Of a stretch of DNA of 64,000 nucleotides, positions 20,752 to 29,860 are shown piece after piece. Origin of the DNA: Betaproteobacteria bacterium (GTDB lineage Bacteria; Pseudomonadota; Gammaproteobacteria; Burkholderiales; Burkholderiaceae_C); assembly GCA_016704535.1 (NCBI GenBank), contig JADIZZ010000023.1:186001-250000 (forward strand), in the 5' to 3' direction. Under the pieces are notes generated by a model that was not told where the DNA came from, searched no databases, and saw nothing but the letters and a program-made list of their open reading frames with translations. The position numbers and the translations under genes were made by a program. Every line of letters begins with the position of its first letter. The first letter of the stretch is position 1.

Positions 20752-21717
20752 TCAGCCTGGCTGCACTCCGAATAGCCAGGCCAGCCCCGAGAAGCTGACG
20801 AAAGCCAGCACCGTGCTGCTCATGATGATGCGGGCCACTCGGCCGTTGTCGGCCGAATAACGTTCGGCCAGCAGACTGACGTTACTGGCGCTGGGCAACG
20901 CGGCCGCCAGCGTCAGCACGACGAGCTGAAACTTCGACAGCGGCGCGCCCAGCGCCAACGCTCCGGCTCCCAGCCCGAACACCAGCAACGGGTGTACGAA
21001 GAGCTTGATCAGCGCCACCGGCAGGTAGTCTGCTACGGGAGTCCGCGTGTGCGCGTGCTGGCCGGCGCGCCAGAGCACCGCGCCGATGGTGAACAACGCC
21101 ACCGGCGAAGCCGAATCGGCCAGCATGCGCACCACCGTCTCGGCCGGGCCGGGCAGCTTGAACTGCATCACCGAGAACACCGCGCCCAGCGCGATCGACC
21201 ACGGCAGCGGATTCGACAATGCGCCTCGCAGCGCCCGCGCCGCCGCGGCGCGGGAGCCCTGCCCCGCCGCGCCGTGCGCCTGGGCCAGCGCGATGCACAG
21301 CGAGCTCGTCACGAAGAGGTCGGCCAGGATCGAGCAGATCACCGGCCCGGCGGCCGCGTTGCCCAGCAGCGCCACCAGCAGCGGCACGCCCATGAAGCCG
21401 GTGTTCGGGAAGGCCGCCACCAGCGCGCCGAACGCAGCGTCCTTCAGGTGCACACGATCGCTGAGCGTCACCGCGATGGTGAAGAAGACGATGAGCAGCG
21501 CCGCGGCCAGATACACCCCCAGCACCACCGGGTTGAGCAGGTCGAAGATGGGCGTGCCGGCGCCGAAGCGGAACAGCATGCACGGCAGTGCGAAGTACAG
21601 CACGTAGGCGTTCAGCCCCGGTATCGCGCTTTCCGGCAGCACATGCCGGCGCGCGGCCAGGTAGCCGCAGAGCACGAGGGCGAAGAACGGGACGGTGACC
21701 GAGAGGATGGACTGCAT
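20752..21717 (-). CDS. AEC-family (auxin efflux carrier type) transporter
   Basis: 321 residues from MQSILSVTVPFFAL. About ten membrane helices in two five-helix halves, with the family pattern GFMGVPLLVALLG in the first half and LPSASNVSLLAERY in the second. Bacterial AEC proteins move organic acids such as malonate or malate. It stands alone, and neighbours give no hint of the substrate. Confidence 0.85.
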   Translation of the reverse strand: MQSILSVTVPFFALVLCGYLAARRHVLPESAIPGLNAYVLYFALPCMLFRFGAGTPIFDLLNPVVLGVYLAAALLIVFFTIAVTLSDRVHLKDAAFGALVAAFPNTGFMGVPLLVALLGNAAAGPVICSILADLFVTSSLCIALAQAHGAAGQGSRAAAARALRGALSNPLPWSIALGAVFSVMQFKLPGPAETVVRMLADSASPVALFTIGAVLWRAGQHAHTRTPVADYLPVALIKLFVHPLLVFGLGAGALALGAPLSKFQLVVLTLAAALPSASNVSLLAERYSADNGRVARIIMSSTVLAFVSFSGLAWLFGVQPG

Positions 21718-21768
21718 CGCGGGGCGGAGTATCTCAACCCCGCGGCGCGGCACCCGGGCCTGTCGCCT

Positions 21769-22743
21769 TCAGCGCGCCGACGTGCCCAGCAGTTCGACGA
21801 CCCGTGCGCGCACCGCCGCGTCGTGCCCGACGAGCAGGTGGCCGCCGTCGTCGAAACCGACGAACTTCGCACCGGGAATGCGGCTGGCGGTGTATTGCGC
21901 CGCGGCGTAGGTACCGAAGCCGTCGTCGCGGGCGCTGATCACGAGGGTGGGCACACCGATGGACTCCAGCGCATAGGGGCCGAGGCGCTTGCCCAGCCGG
22001 GTGTCGTCGCGCAAGCCTGCCGCGCGGGCCGACACGGGCAGGATGCGTTCGGCCAGGTCGTCGACGCGCGCGCGTTCCTCGACACTGGCGGCGGCCACCT
22101 GTTCGGGCGGCGTGGCCAGCAGGTGGCGTACGAGCGGCCCACGCGCCACGTTCAGCGCCGTCCAGAACAGGAAGTCCGAGCCCAACAGTTGCAGCAGCAG
22201 CGCGTCCTTCTCGTTGGAGACAGGCGGTGCCGAGTCGGCCACCGCACCCGGCTTGTAAGCGATGGGTACGACCAGCACCAGCGCGCTGACGCGCTGCGGA
22301 TGGCGCAGGGCCAGCTGCAAGACCGAAGGGCCACCGGCCGAGACGCCCATCACCGCGGCCTGGGCAATGCCCAGCGCGTCGAGCAGGCAGGCGTGGGCGT
22401 CGGCCTGCGCCTCCGGCGAGGCGTCGGCCGGGCGCGGCGTGCGCAGGTAGCCAAAGCGCGACATCGCGATCACGCGCACGCCCTGCTGCGACAGCGGCCG
22501 CGCCCAGGCCATGCCCTGGTCGTGACCGCCGCCGCTGCCGTGCACCATCAGCAGCGGCGGGCCCTCGCCCGCCTGCTGCACCTCGATCGGGCCGCAGCGG
22601 GTGTCCATCACCTCGCTGCCTTGCAGGGCGCGTGCAGCGGCCAGCGCCAGGTCACGCTCGAAACTGGCGCGTAGGGTAAAGAACGCGGCCACCAGGGCCG
22701 TGGCCAGCACGCCGAAGGCCACCAGAGCGGCGCGGTGCTTCAC
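21769..22743 (-). CDS. alpha/beta-fold hydrolase with N-terminal membrane anchor
   Basis: 324 residues with a GTG start at 22743 that overlaps the stop of the upstream gene (GTGA). One N-terminal transmembrane helix (ALVAFGVLATALVAAFFTL), then an alpha/beta hydrolase: oxyanion region LLMVHGSGGGHDQG, nucleophile elbow GVSAGGPS with Ser, acid in ISARDDGFG, and His in DDGGHLLVG. The substrate is unknown. Co-translated with the DUF6544-like gene before it. Confidence 0.8.
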   Translation of the reverse strand: MKHRAALVAFGVLATALVAAFFTLRASFERDLALAAARALQGSEVMDTRCGPIEVQQAGEGPPLLMVHGSGGGHDQGMAWARPLSQQGVRVIAMSRFGYLRTPRPADASPEAQADAHACLLDALGIAQAAVMGVSAGGPSVLQLALRHPQRVSALVLVVPIAYKPGAVADSAPPVSNEKDALLLQLLGSDFLFWTALNVARGPLVRHLLATPPEQVAAASVEERARVDDLAERILPVSARAAGLRDDTRLGKRLGPYALESIGVPTLVISARDDGFGTYAAAQYTASRIPGAKFVGFDDGGHLLVGHDAAVRARVVELLGTSAR

Positions 22744-23582
22744 GGCGCAACGTCGAAGCGGATCTGCTGAAGCATGAAGCGGCCGTAGGCGAAGTCGCCC
22801 TCCGGGTAGCGGTAGACCGCGTCGCCCCGCGTGGCGACGCGGCGACCGTCGAACTCGCAGTAGTCGCGCATCGGCGTCGACCAGTGCAGCAGGCGCAGCG
22901 AACCGTCCTTCTGAAGCGCGCCGCGGTCGTCGGAATGAAAGTTCACCAGCTCGCCGTCGCCGTTGAATTCGAGTTCGGCGCTCACGCGGTGCGGGCCCTG
23001 CGTGAATTCGACTCCGCACCGTCGATCGTCGACGGTCCGCCACGACAGGCGCGCATCGACCAGCCACGCGGGCGCGAAGAAGCACAGGTCGTTGAGCAGC
23101 GTGACGGTCTCGGTACGCGCCAGCGCGTCGCCCTGCAGGTCCACGACGTCGAAGAGCGAGGCCAGGCGCACCTGCATCGAGGCGCCGTCACCGCGGTAGT
23201 CGTGCAGCACCGCCACCGGCAGCCCGGCCATGCGCGTGCGCATGAAGAACAGGCGCCGGGGCAGGTCGAAACGGTCGAGCTGCACGGCCGGGCCGTGCAT
23301 GCCGGCGGCGCCGGGTTGGCTGAACATCGTGGCGTCGAAGTCGACCTGCACGCTGCGCGGCAACGGCTTGCCGACCCAGCCGCAGACACGCAGGTAACGT
23401 TGCACGGGCAGCGGCAGCGGCACGATCAGGGCCTCGGTCAGCAGCGGCGGCGCTTCGGCCACCGCTGCCAGCATCGCGGCCCGGCGCCGCGTGTACTCGG
23501 CGCCCAGCCCGCGCCGCATCCCCATGACGACGCCGATGCCGGCGAGCACGAGCACCCCAACGATCAGCATCCAGGCCGACAT
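22740..23582 (-). CDS. DUF6544-like conserved protein
   Basis: 280 residues from MSAWMLIVGVLVLAG. One N-terminal membrane helix, then a soluble domain of about 240 residues with the pattern LPVQRYLRVCGWVGKP and, later, LRLLHWSTPMRDY. This resembles the DUF6544 group of proteins, function unknown. The pairing with a membrane-anchored hydrolase suggests a shared role at the periplasmic side of the membrane, which is an inference. Confidence 0.65.
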   Translation of the reverse strand: MSAWMLIVGVLVLAGIGVVMGMRRGLGAEYTRRRAAMLAAVAEAPPLLTEALIVPLPLPVQRYLRVCGWVGKPLPRSVQVDFDATMFSQPGAAGMHGPAVQLDRFDLPRRLFFMRTRMAGLPVAVLHDYRGDGASMQVRLASLFDVVDLQGDALARTETVTLLNDLCFFAPAWLVDARLSWRTVDDRRCGVEFTQGPHRVSAELEFNGDGELVNFHSDDRGALQKDGSLRLLHWSTPMRDYCEFDGRRVATRGDAVYRYPEGDFAYGRFMLQQIRFDVAP

Positions 23583-23817
23583 CACTTGCTCCTCTTCCGA
23601 CGCAAATTCTCCGCCTGCAACCGGCGGGCCTGCCTTGTGTGCCGTCAAGGTTGGCGACGGCCGCAGCGGGCGGGACAAAGGGTGCACAGGCCGTGCCCAC
23701 CAGCCGCAGCCCATCGCCCGCCGTCGGGCCTTCGTCGCGTGGCGCGGCGCATCCGGCGCGGCGTGCGTAAGCTCGGGGCCTCCTGCACCCCGTGCGCCGT
23801 TGCCCACCCCTGCCGTC

Positions 23818-25740
23818 ATGTCCTCGCTGTTCTCGACTCTCGCCCGCGCCGGTCGCGGGCTGTGGTGGTTCCTCGACGCCAGCCGCCGCGCCCTGCTGAA
23901 CCTGCTGTTCATCGCGCTGCTGGCCGTGTTGGCCTGGGCGCTGCTGCGCGGCGGCCCGCCGGCGCTGCAGCCCAAGACGGCGCTGGTGCTGGACCTGTCG
24001 GGCCGCATCAGCGAACAGCGACCAGGCAGCAACCGCGGCACGCTGCTGCGCCAGCTGCAGGGCGACGAGGACGGCGGTGCCCGGCTGCGCGACGTGCTGG
24101 CGGTGATCGACGCCGCGGCCCAGGACCCGGCCATCACGCACGCGCTGCTGTTGACCGACGAGCTCGGCGCCGCCGGCCTGCCCACGCTGCGCGAGATGGC
24201 CGCGGCCCTGCAGCGCTTCAAGGCCACCGGCAAGCCCGTCGTCGCCTGGGGTGCGAACTTCGACCAGCGCGGCTACTACCTGGCTGCCCAGGCCAGCGAG
24301 GTCTGGCTGCATCCAATGGGCAGCATCAGCGTGCAGGGTTATGGCCGCCTGCGCAGCTACTACAAGGACCTTCTCGACAAGGTGGGCGTCACCGCCCACG
24401 TCATCCGCGCCGGCAAGTTCAAGAACGCCGGCGAGAACTTCACCGCCAGCGCGCCCTCGGCCGAGACTCTGGAAAGCGACGGTGCGCTCTACGGCGCGCT
24501 ATGGGCCACCTGGACGACCGGCGTCGAGCAGGCACGCAAGCAGCCCGCCGGCAGCGTGATGCAGGCTGTCGACTCGCTGCCCGCCAGCCTGGAAGCGGCC
24601 GGCGGCGATCCTGCGGCGTGGGCGCTGCAGCGCAAGTGGGTCGACGCGCTGAAGACGCGCGACGAGATGCGGGCGACGCTCATCGCACGCGGCGCGCCTG
24701 ACGACGACGGCAAAGCCGACGATGGCCAGGAGGGCAAGGCCACCACCTTCCGCCAGGTGCACTGGCGTGCCTACCTGGCGCGCATCAAGCCGAAGTCGGA
24801 AGGCGACGCGGTCGGCGTGGTCGTCGCCGAAGGCGGCATCAGCGATGGCCGCGCAGGCCCGGGCCGCATCGGCGGGCTGAGCACCGCCGAGCTCATCCGC
24901 CAGGCCCGCGCGGACAAGAAGATCAAGGCCCTGGTGCTGCGCGTGAACTCGCCCGGTGGCAGCGCCTTCGGCAGCGAACTGGTGCGCCGCGAACTGGAAC
25001 TCACACGCGCCGCGGGCAAGCCGGTGGTGGTGTCGATGGGCGACGTGGCGGCTTCGGGCGGCTACTGGATCAGCCTGGCCGCCGACGAGATCCTGGCCGA
25101 CGAGGCCACCATCACTGGCAGCATCGGCGTGGTAGCGATGCTGCCCACCGCGGGCGAGGCCTTCAACAAGCTGGGCGTCAACGCCGCCGGCAACAGCACC
25201 ACCTGGCTGGGCACCGCCTACGACCCGCGCCGCGGCCTCGACCCGCGCTACGAACGGCTGCTGCAGGCCAGCGTGAACCATGTCTACCGCGACTTCACGA
25301 CGCGCGCAGCCACCGCGCGCAACACCACGCCCGAGAAGATCGACGCCGTGGCCCAGGGCCGCGTCTGGGCCGGCAAGGACGCGCTGGCCCACGGCCTGGT
25401 GGACCGCCTGGGTGGCCTGGGCGACGCACTGAAAAGCGCCGTAGCGCGCGGCAAGTTGGGTGCGGATTACCGCACCGTCTACGTCGAGGCCGCGCCGGGC
25501 CGGTTGGACCGCTGGCTGCAGCGCTTCGGCCTGGCCGAGCTGGGCGACGCCATGGCGGCCTGGACCGAGCGCGCCGACGGCGCTGCGGCGGCTGCGCCTC
25601 TGGCCGCCGCAGCGGCCGCACTCGGCCTGCCGCCAGGCGCCGCGTTGCCGTTGCTGGACGACCTGGCCTGGCTGGCCGGCGCCTCAGCGGAAGGCCGGCC
25701 CTACATCGCGGCGGCGCACTGCCTGTGCGTGGCACCGTAA
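23818..25740 (+). CDS. sppA: signal peptide peptidase SppA, long (67K) type
   Basis: 640 residues. One N-terminal membrane helix (about 28-45), then two S49 protease domains in tandem, as in E. coli SppA. The catalytic lysine lies in the first half (Lys200, in RAGKFKNAGENF) and the nucleophile in the second (Ser413, in GDVAASGGYW), as in the family. It degrades cleaved signal peptides in the inner membrane. The C-terminal tail (from about residue 575) is Ala-rich and longer than usual. Start ATG at 23818. Confidence 0.92.
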   Translation: MSSLFSTLARAGRGLWWFLDASRRALLNLLFIALLAVLAWALLRGGPPALQPKTALVLDLSGRISEQRPGSNRGTLLRQLQGDEDGGARLRDVLAVIDAAAQDPAITHALLLTDELGAAGLPTLREMAAALQRFKATGKPVVAWGANFDQRGYYLAAQASEVWLHPMGSISVQGYGRLRSYYKDLLDKVGVTAHVIRAGKFKNAGENFTASAPSAETLESDGALYGALWATWTTGVEQARKQPAGSVMQAVDSLPASLEAAGGDPAAWALQRKWVDALKTRDEMRATLIARGAPDDDGKADDGQEGKATTFRQVHWRAYLARIKPKSEGDAVGVVVAEGGISDGRAGPGRIGGLSTAELIRQARADKKIKALVLRVNSPGGSAFGSELVRRELELTRAAGKPVVVSMGDVAASGGYWISLAADEILADEATITGSIGVVAMLPTAGEAFNKLGVNAAGNSTTWLGTAYDPRRGLDPRYERLLQASVNHVYRDFTTRAATARNTTPEKIDAVAQGRVWAGKDALAHGLVDRLGGLGDALKSAVARGKLGADYRTVYVEAAPGRLDRWLQRFGLAELGDAMAAWTERADGAAAAAPLAAAAAALGLPPGAALPLLDDLAWLAGASAEGRPYIAAAHCLCVAP

Positions 25741-25768
25741 GCGCGCCGGGCATGGCCGGCGTGCGGGC

Positions 25769-26092
25769 CTAGATCACCGTCATCAGCGCCAGCCAGGCCG
25801 CGGCGGCCAAGGCCATCGCCCAGGGCCGCCCAGGCCGGCGCCACAAGGCCGCAAACAGAAAGACGTTGTAAGGCATGGGCGCGAAGTGCAGTGCGGCGGC
25901 CCAGGCCACCGACGCACCCGAGGCCACGGCAATCAGCCCGGCAAAGGTGGTGAACAGGTTGATCACCGTGCCCACGGCCAGCATGTCGAACCAGAACAGC
26001 CGGCGCAATGCCACCTCGCCGCGCCAGCGCCGCGCCAGAAAGTTCTCTCGCAGCGCCGGCATCAGGCCGGCACGGTCGACGTGACTCTGCAT
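25769..26092 (-). CDS. small integral membrane protein, unknown
   Basis: 107 residues from MQSHVDRAGLMPAL. Three hydrophobic segments (about 33-57, 60-80, 88-105) separated by short loops and a basic stretch RRPGRP. I recognise no family. It lies 34 bases after the PhoD gene on the same strand and so may be the tail of that operon. Confidence 0.6.
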   Translation of the reverse strand: MQSHVDRAGLMPALRENFLARRWRGEVALRRLFWFDMLAVGTVINLFTTFAGLIAVASGASVAWAAALHFAPMPYNVFLFAALWRRPGRPWAMALAAAAWLALMTVI

Positions 26093-26126
26093 GACGTCGC
26101 CCGCGTGTGCAGCGACGGCATCCTGG

Positions 26127-27674
26127 TCAGCCCGCGCGCTGCGGCCCCGGCCGCCCCGCTTCGACGTCCCAGCGGCCCTGCGACGACATGCCGCTGGCCG
26201 GATCGCGGGCGTCGTCGACCACCCGCAGGTCGACCTGCAGCCGCTGGCGTTCGAGCGTGAAGCGCCCGTAACCCCGCTGGTCGCTGCGTGCGTGCAGCAA
26301 CTGCGGGTTGAAGGCGCGCATGGCGTCCAGCCGCGCTTGCGGCAGGCCCAGGCTGCTGATCGACGTGCCGCAGAACTCGCTGGCAATCACCGGTGCCTTG
26401 TCGTCGTCGAAGTCCGCTTTCAGGTTGGCGACGTAATTGGCGTGCACATCGCCGCCCAGGACCACCACGCCGGGCAGCTTCTTCTGGGCCACGGCGTCCA
26501 GCAATCGCCGCCGCGCCGGCGCGTAACCGTCCCAGCCTTCGGTCCAGTAGCGGCCCCCGGTGGGGCCCGTGGGGTCGGTCCAGCTGCAGCGCGCCATCAG
26601 CGTCTGCTGGGCCAGCAGGTTCCAGGGGCGGTCGGTGCTCCAGCCTTCGGCCAGCCAGGCTTCCTGAGCCGCACCCAGCAGGGTGCGCTTGGGGTCGCGC
26701 AGCGTCGGGCAGTCGGTCACGTCGACGGTATTGCTGCCGGCCTTGCCCGGTCTCGGGCAGGCCTGGACGTCGCGGAACTGGCGGTCGTCCACCAGGTGCA
26801 CGCGCGCCAGCCGGCCCCAGTCGAGCCGGCCGTGCATGCGCATCGCGCCGTCGCGCGGGCGCGCGCTCTTCGGCAAGGGCATGAACTCCCAGTAGGCGCG
26901 GTAGGCAGCGGCGCGCTGGACGGCGAAGTCGAATTGCAGGTCCTGGCCGACGAGACCGGCGTAGTCGTTGTCGACCTCGTGGTCGTCCCACACGAGCAGC
27001 CAGGGCGCCGCGGCGTGCGCGGCCTGCAGCGCCGGGTCGCCCCTGTACTGCGTGTGGCGGGCACGGTAGCCGTCCAGCGTGCGCACCTTGCCGCCGTCGT
27101 GGCGGCGCACCGCGTCGGCCGGCGCGCTGTCGCGGCCGTACTCGTAGATGTAGTCGCCCAGGAAGATCACCAGGTCCAGCGGCTCCGCCGCGGCGTGCCG
27201 CCAGGCGGCCCAGTGGCCGGCGTCCCAGCGCTGGCAGCTGGCGATGATGAAGTCCAGCCGCGCCACCGCGGCGTCGGGGGCCGGTGCGGTGCGTGTGCGG
27301 CCAATGGCGCTGCGCTGGCCCAGCGCGCTGAAACGGTAGAAGTACCAGTGCCCGGGTTTCAGGCCGACCGGCTCGGCGTGCACGCTGTGCGCGTCGTCGG
27401 CCATCGTGGTTTCGCTGCCACGTGCGGCGATGCGAGCGAAGGCTTCATCCTCGGCCACTTCCCACTGCACCGTGGCCTGGTCGGGCAGGTCGGCGCCGGT
27501 GAGCATCGTCCACAGCACCATGCCGTCGGGGCGCGGCTGGCCCGACGCGACGCCGAGTGCAAAACGCGGCGCGTCGGCAGCGCGCGCGTGGCGCACGAAC
27601 AGCGGCGCGGCGCCGGCGGCCAGCGCCAGCCCCAGCAGGCCGCGGCGCGTGGCGCGCGCGTCCGCGGCGCTCAT
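26127..27674 (-). CDS. PhoD-family alkaline phosphatase/phosphodiesterase, Tat-exported
   Basis: 515 residues. A twin-arginine signal (RATRRGLLGLALAAG) and AlaXAla-type cleavage near HARAAD. The PhoD metallophosphatase core shows LDFIIASCQRWD, FLGDYIYEYG, WDDHEVDNDYAG, GGDVHANYVANL and SEFCGTSISS, which supply metal ligands (Fe/Ca in the known enzyme). It hydrolyses phosphomonoesters or diesters in the periplasm. The start overlaps the stop of the riboflavin synthase gene (ATGA). Confidence 0.9.
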   Translation of the reverse strand: MSAADARATRRGLLGLALAAGAAPLFVRHARAADAPRFALGVASGQPRPDGMVLWTMLTGADLPDQATVQWEVAEDEAFARIAARGSETTMADDAHSVHAEPVGLKPGHWYFYRFSALGQRSAIGRTRTAPAPDAAVARLDFIIASCQRWDAGHWAAWRHAAAEPLDLVIFLGDYIYEYGRDSAPADAVRRHDGGKVRTLDGYRARHTQYRGDPALQAAHAAAPWLLVWDDHEVDNDYAGLVGQDLQFDFAVQRAAAYRAYWEFMPLPKSARPRDGAMRMHGRLDWGRLARVHLVDDRQFRDVQACPRPGKAGSNTVDVTDCPTLRDPKRTLLGAAQEAWLAEGWSTDRPWNLLAQQTLMARCSWTDPTGPTGGRYWTEGWDGYAPARRRLLDAVAQKKLPGVVVLGGDVHANYVANLKADFDDDKAPVIASEFCGTSISSLGLPQARLDAMRAFNPQLLHARSDQRGYGRFTLERQRLQVDLRVVDDARDPASGMSSQGRWDVEAGRPGPQRAG

Positions 27675-28387
27675 GCGCGAGGCAGCGCCGCCGGGCGCGC
27701 CAGATCGTCGACGCTGGCGCCCTGCTGGCGCAGCAGCGCTTCCAGCGCCGGCAGCAGCGGGCCCAGGCGTTCGTCGATGGCGGCACGCACGGTATCGACG
27801 AAGACCTGCGTCTGGCGCTCGATCTCGATGTTCAGGCCCGCGCCCACCGCCTTCTCGGCGAAGGTGGTCATGCGCAACGTCTCGGGAATCAGCCAGACCT
27901 CGAAGCTGCCGCTGCCGTCGGGCCCGCGCTGCGCCTCGGCCACGGTCAGGCTCGCGCCATTGACGGCGATGTAACCCTTGGGGAAGACGTAGCGCATCCA
28001 TGGCGCCGGCACGGCAACCTTCAGCACGTGGTTGTTCTCGGGGCGCCGTACCTCGGCCACGGTGGCCAGGAAGTCGACGTGGCCCGACAGCGGGTGGCCG
28101 CCGATCTCGGCGCCGTCCTTCGCCGCGCGCTCGACGTTGACCAGGCTGCCCTCGCGCAGCGTGCCCAGCGTGGTGAGCGCCAGGCTCTGCTGCATGACGT
28201 CGAAGTCGGCTGCGGTGTCGCCATGCAGTGTGGTCGCGGTGAGGCAGACGCCCTCGACCGCGACGCTGGCGCCGACGGCCAGGCCTTTGGCAAAGCCTGG
28301 CGGAAAGACGAGCGTGAAACTGCGCAGGCCGGGGCGGTCGGCGATGGCGCGGACGGTGGCAAGCCCTTGAACGATGCCGGTGAACAT
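27671..28387 (-). CDS. ribE: riboflavin synthase alpha chain
   Basis: 238 residues, starting with the invariant MFTGIVQG. Two lumazine-binding repeats (VEGVCLTATTL in the first, VNGASLTVAEA in the second) form the dismutation active site that turns two 6,7-dimethyl-8-ribityllumazine into riboflavin. The C-terminal 40 residues after the second repeat are longer than usual. No FMN riboswitch is visible upstream. Confidence 0.93.
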   Translation of the reverse strand: MFTGIVQGLATVRAIADRPGLRSFTLVFPPGFAKGLAVGASVAVEGVCLTATTLHGDTAADFDVMQQSLALTTLGTLREGSLVNVERAAKDGAEIGGHPLSGHVDFLATVAEVRRPENNHVLKVAVPAPWMRYVFPKGYIAVNGASLTVAEAQRGPDGSGSFEVWLIPETLRMTTFAEKAVGAGLNIEIERQTQVFVDTVRAAIDERLGPLLPALEALLRQQGASVDDLARPAALPRA

Positions 28388-28509
28388 GGGCGGCAGCTTA
28401 GCAGCGCTGCCGGCACGGCGGCGGCGAACCGGACACCCCCTGCACCGTCCAACCGGCGTGACATACTGAAGCCCTCACTGCGCGAAGGTTCCGAGCCCGC
28501 CCTCCACCG

Positions 28510-29820
28510 ATGTCGATGTTCCCGCCGGATCACGCGCTCAGGGCCACGCTGGCCGAGGAAGTCCATGCCAGGCCGCCGGAAGCCATCCAGGCGCCTGCCC
28601 GCGCCAGCTACGTGGGCGTACTGGTCGAGCCCGAGCAGCGCACCTGGGAACTCGAACACCTGGTCACCCTTTGCGAGACCCAGGGTGTCGAGCCGCCCCA
28701 ATCCGGCGCCACGCACTTTCGTGCCGAGTTCGGCACCGGCCCCACGGCCTTCCGCCTGAAGTGGGAACGCCACGGCGAGTTCTCGGGCTACACCGTCATC
28801 GCTGCCGGCGTCTACGAGCAGCCCTTCCAGCACGTCGCCGCAGCGCTGCTGCCTGCTGGCTGGCTGTCGGCGATCCCCGGCGTCACGCTCGCCGCCGTCC
28901 ACGCCAAGCTGCTGGCCGCGCCCGATGAAAGCCGACTCGAAGGTCTGCTCGACCAGGCCTACGGCGGCCAGGGCGTGGTGGGCTCGGCCATCGCCGACGG
29001 AGCCGCCCGCGTCTACACCGACTTCCAACTGCACGACGGCTGCACACGCTTCGTGCTGGTCGACCGCAACCTCACCGAACGCCAGGCCGGCCGCACGCTG
29101 CAGCGCCTGTTCGAGATCGAGGCCTACCGCATGCTGGCGCTGCTGGCGCTGCCCATCGCGCGGCGCCAGAACCCGCGCATCGTGGAGATCGAGGCCGCGC
29201 TGGCCACGCTGACCGACAGCATCGCGCGCGACCAGGGCGACGACGAGGCGCTGCTGCACGAACTGACCCGCCTGGCCGCCGAGGTCGAAAGCGGCCTGGC
29301 CGCCAGCCAGTTCCGCTTCGGCGCCTGCCGCGCCTACGAGGAACTGGTGGTGCGGCGCATCGGCGAACTGCGCGAACAGCGCCTGCCAGGCATCCAGCCG
29401 CTGGAAGAGTTCATGGCGCGGCGCTTCACGCCGGCGGTGGCCACCGTCAACACCGTCTCGCAGCGGCTGCACGATCTGTCGGAACGCGTCTCGCAGGCCA
29501 GCGCGCTGCTGAGCACACGTGTCGACATCACGCGCGAACGCCAGAACCAGGCCCTGCTGGCCAGCATGGACCGTCGCGCCAAGCTGCAGCTGCGGCTGCA
29601 GCAGACGGTGGAAGGGCTGTCTGTCGCGGCCATCTGCTACTACGTCGCCGGGCTCGTAGGCTACGGCGCCAAGGCACTGAGGGGCGCGGGTCTGCCGCTG
29701 AACGTCGACCTCGTCGTGGGGTTGAGCATCCCGTTGGTGGCGCTGGGCGTGGTGGCCGCGGTGCGCCGCGCGCGCAAGCACGCCAGCGGCGGCGAACGCT
29801 CGCAGACCTTCAGGCAGTGA
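28510..29820 (+). CDS. DUF3422 family membrane protein
   Basis: 436 residues beginning MSMFPPDHALRATLAEEVHARPPE, which has the DUF3422 start (EVHARPxE). A long soluble N-terminal part is followed by two membrane helices near the C-terminus (about 370-390 and 398-420). Function unknown; the family is often annotated near photosynthesis or envelope genes but has no assigned role. It lies 40 bases upstream of bchI on the same strand. Confidence 0.85.
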   Translation: MSMFPPDHALRATLAEEVHARPPEAIQAPARASYVGVLVEPEQRTWELEHLVTLCETQGVEPPQSGATHFRAEFGTGPTAFRLKWERHGEFSGYTVIAAGVYEQPFQHVAAALLPAGWLSAIPGVTLAAVHAKLLAAPDESRLEGLLDQAYGGQGVVGSAIADGAARVYTDFQLHDGCTRFVLVDRNLTERQAGRTLQRLFEIEAYRMLALLALPIARRQNPRIVEIEAALATLTDSIARDQGDDEALLHELTRLAAEVESGLAASQFRFGACRAYEELVVRRIGELREQRLPGIQPLEEFMARRFTPAVATVNTVSQRLHDLSERVSQASALLSTRVDITRERQNQALLASMDRRAKLQLRLQQTVEGLSVAAICYYVAGLVGYGAKALRGAGLPLNVDLVVGLSIPLVALGVVAAVRRARKHASGGERSQTFRQ

Positions 29821-29860
29821 TCCTTTCCCTTCTCCCTCTTCCTCGGGCCGCGCGCGACGC

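Noticed and set aside
22884..24701. Plus-strand 605-codon frame opposite DUF6544 and into sppA
   Set aside because: It is low-complexity Arg/Ala/His sequence that ends inside sppA in another frame.
28388..28509. FMN riboswitch upstream of ribE
   Set aside because: Only a loose AGGGCGGG resemblance on the minus strand; the rest of the RFN element cannot be built.
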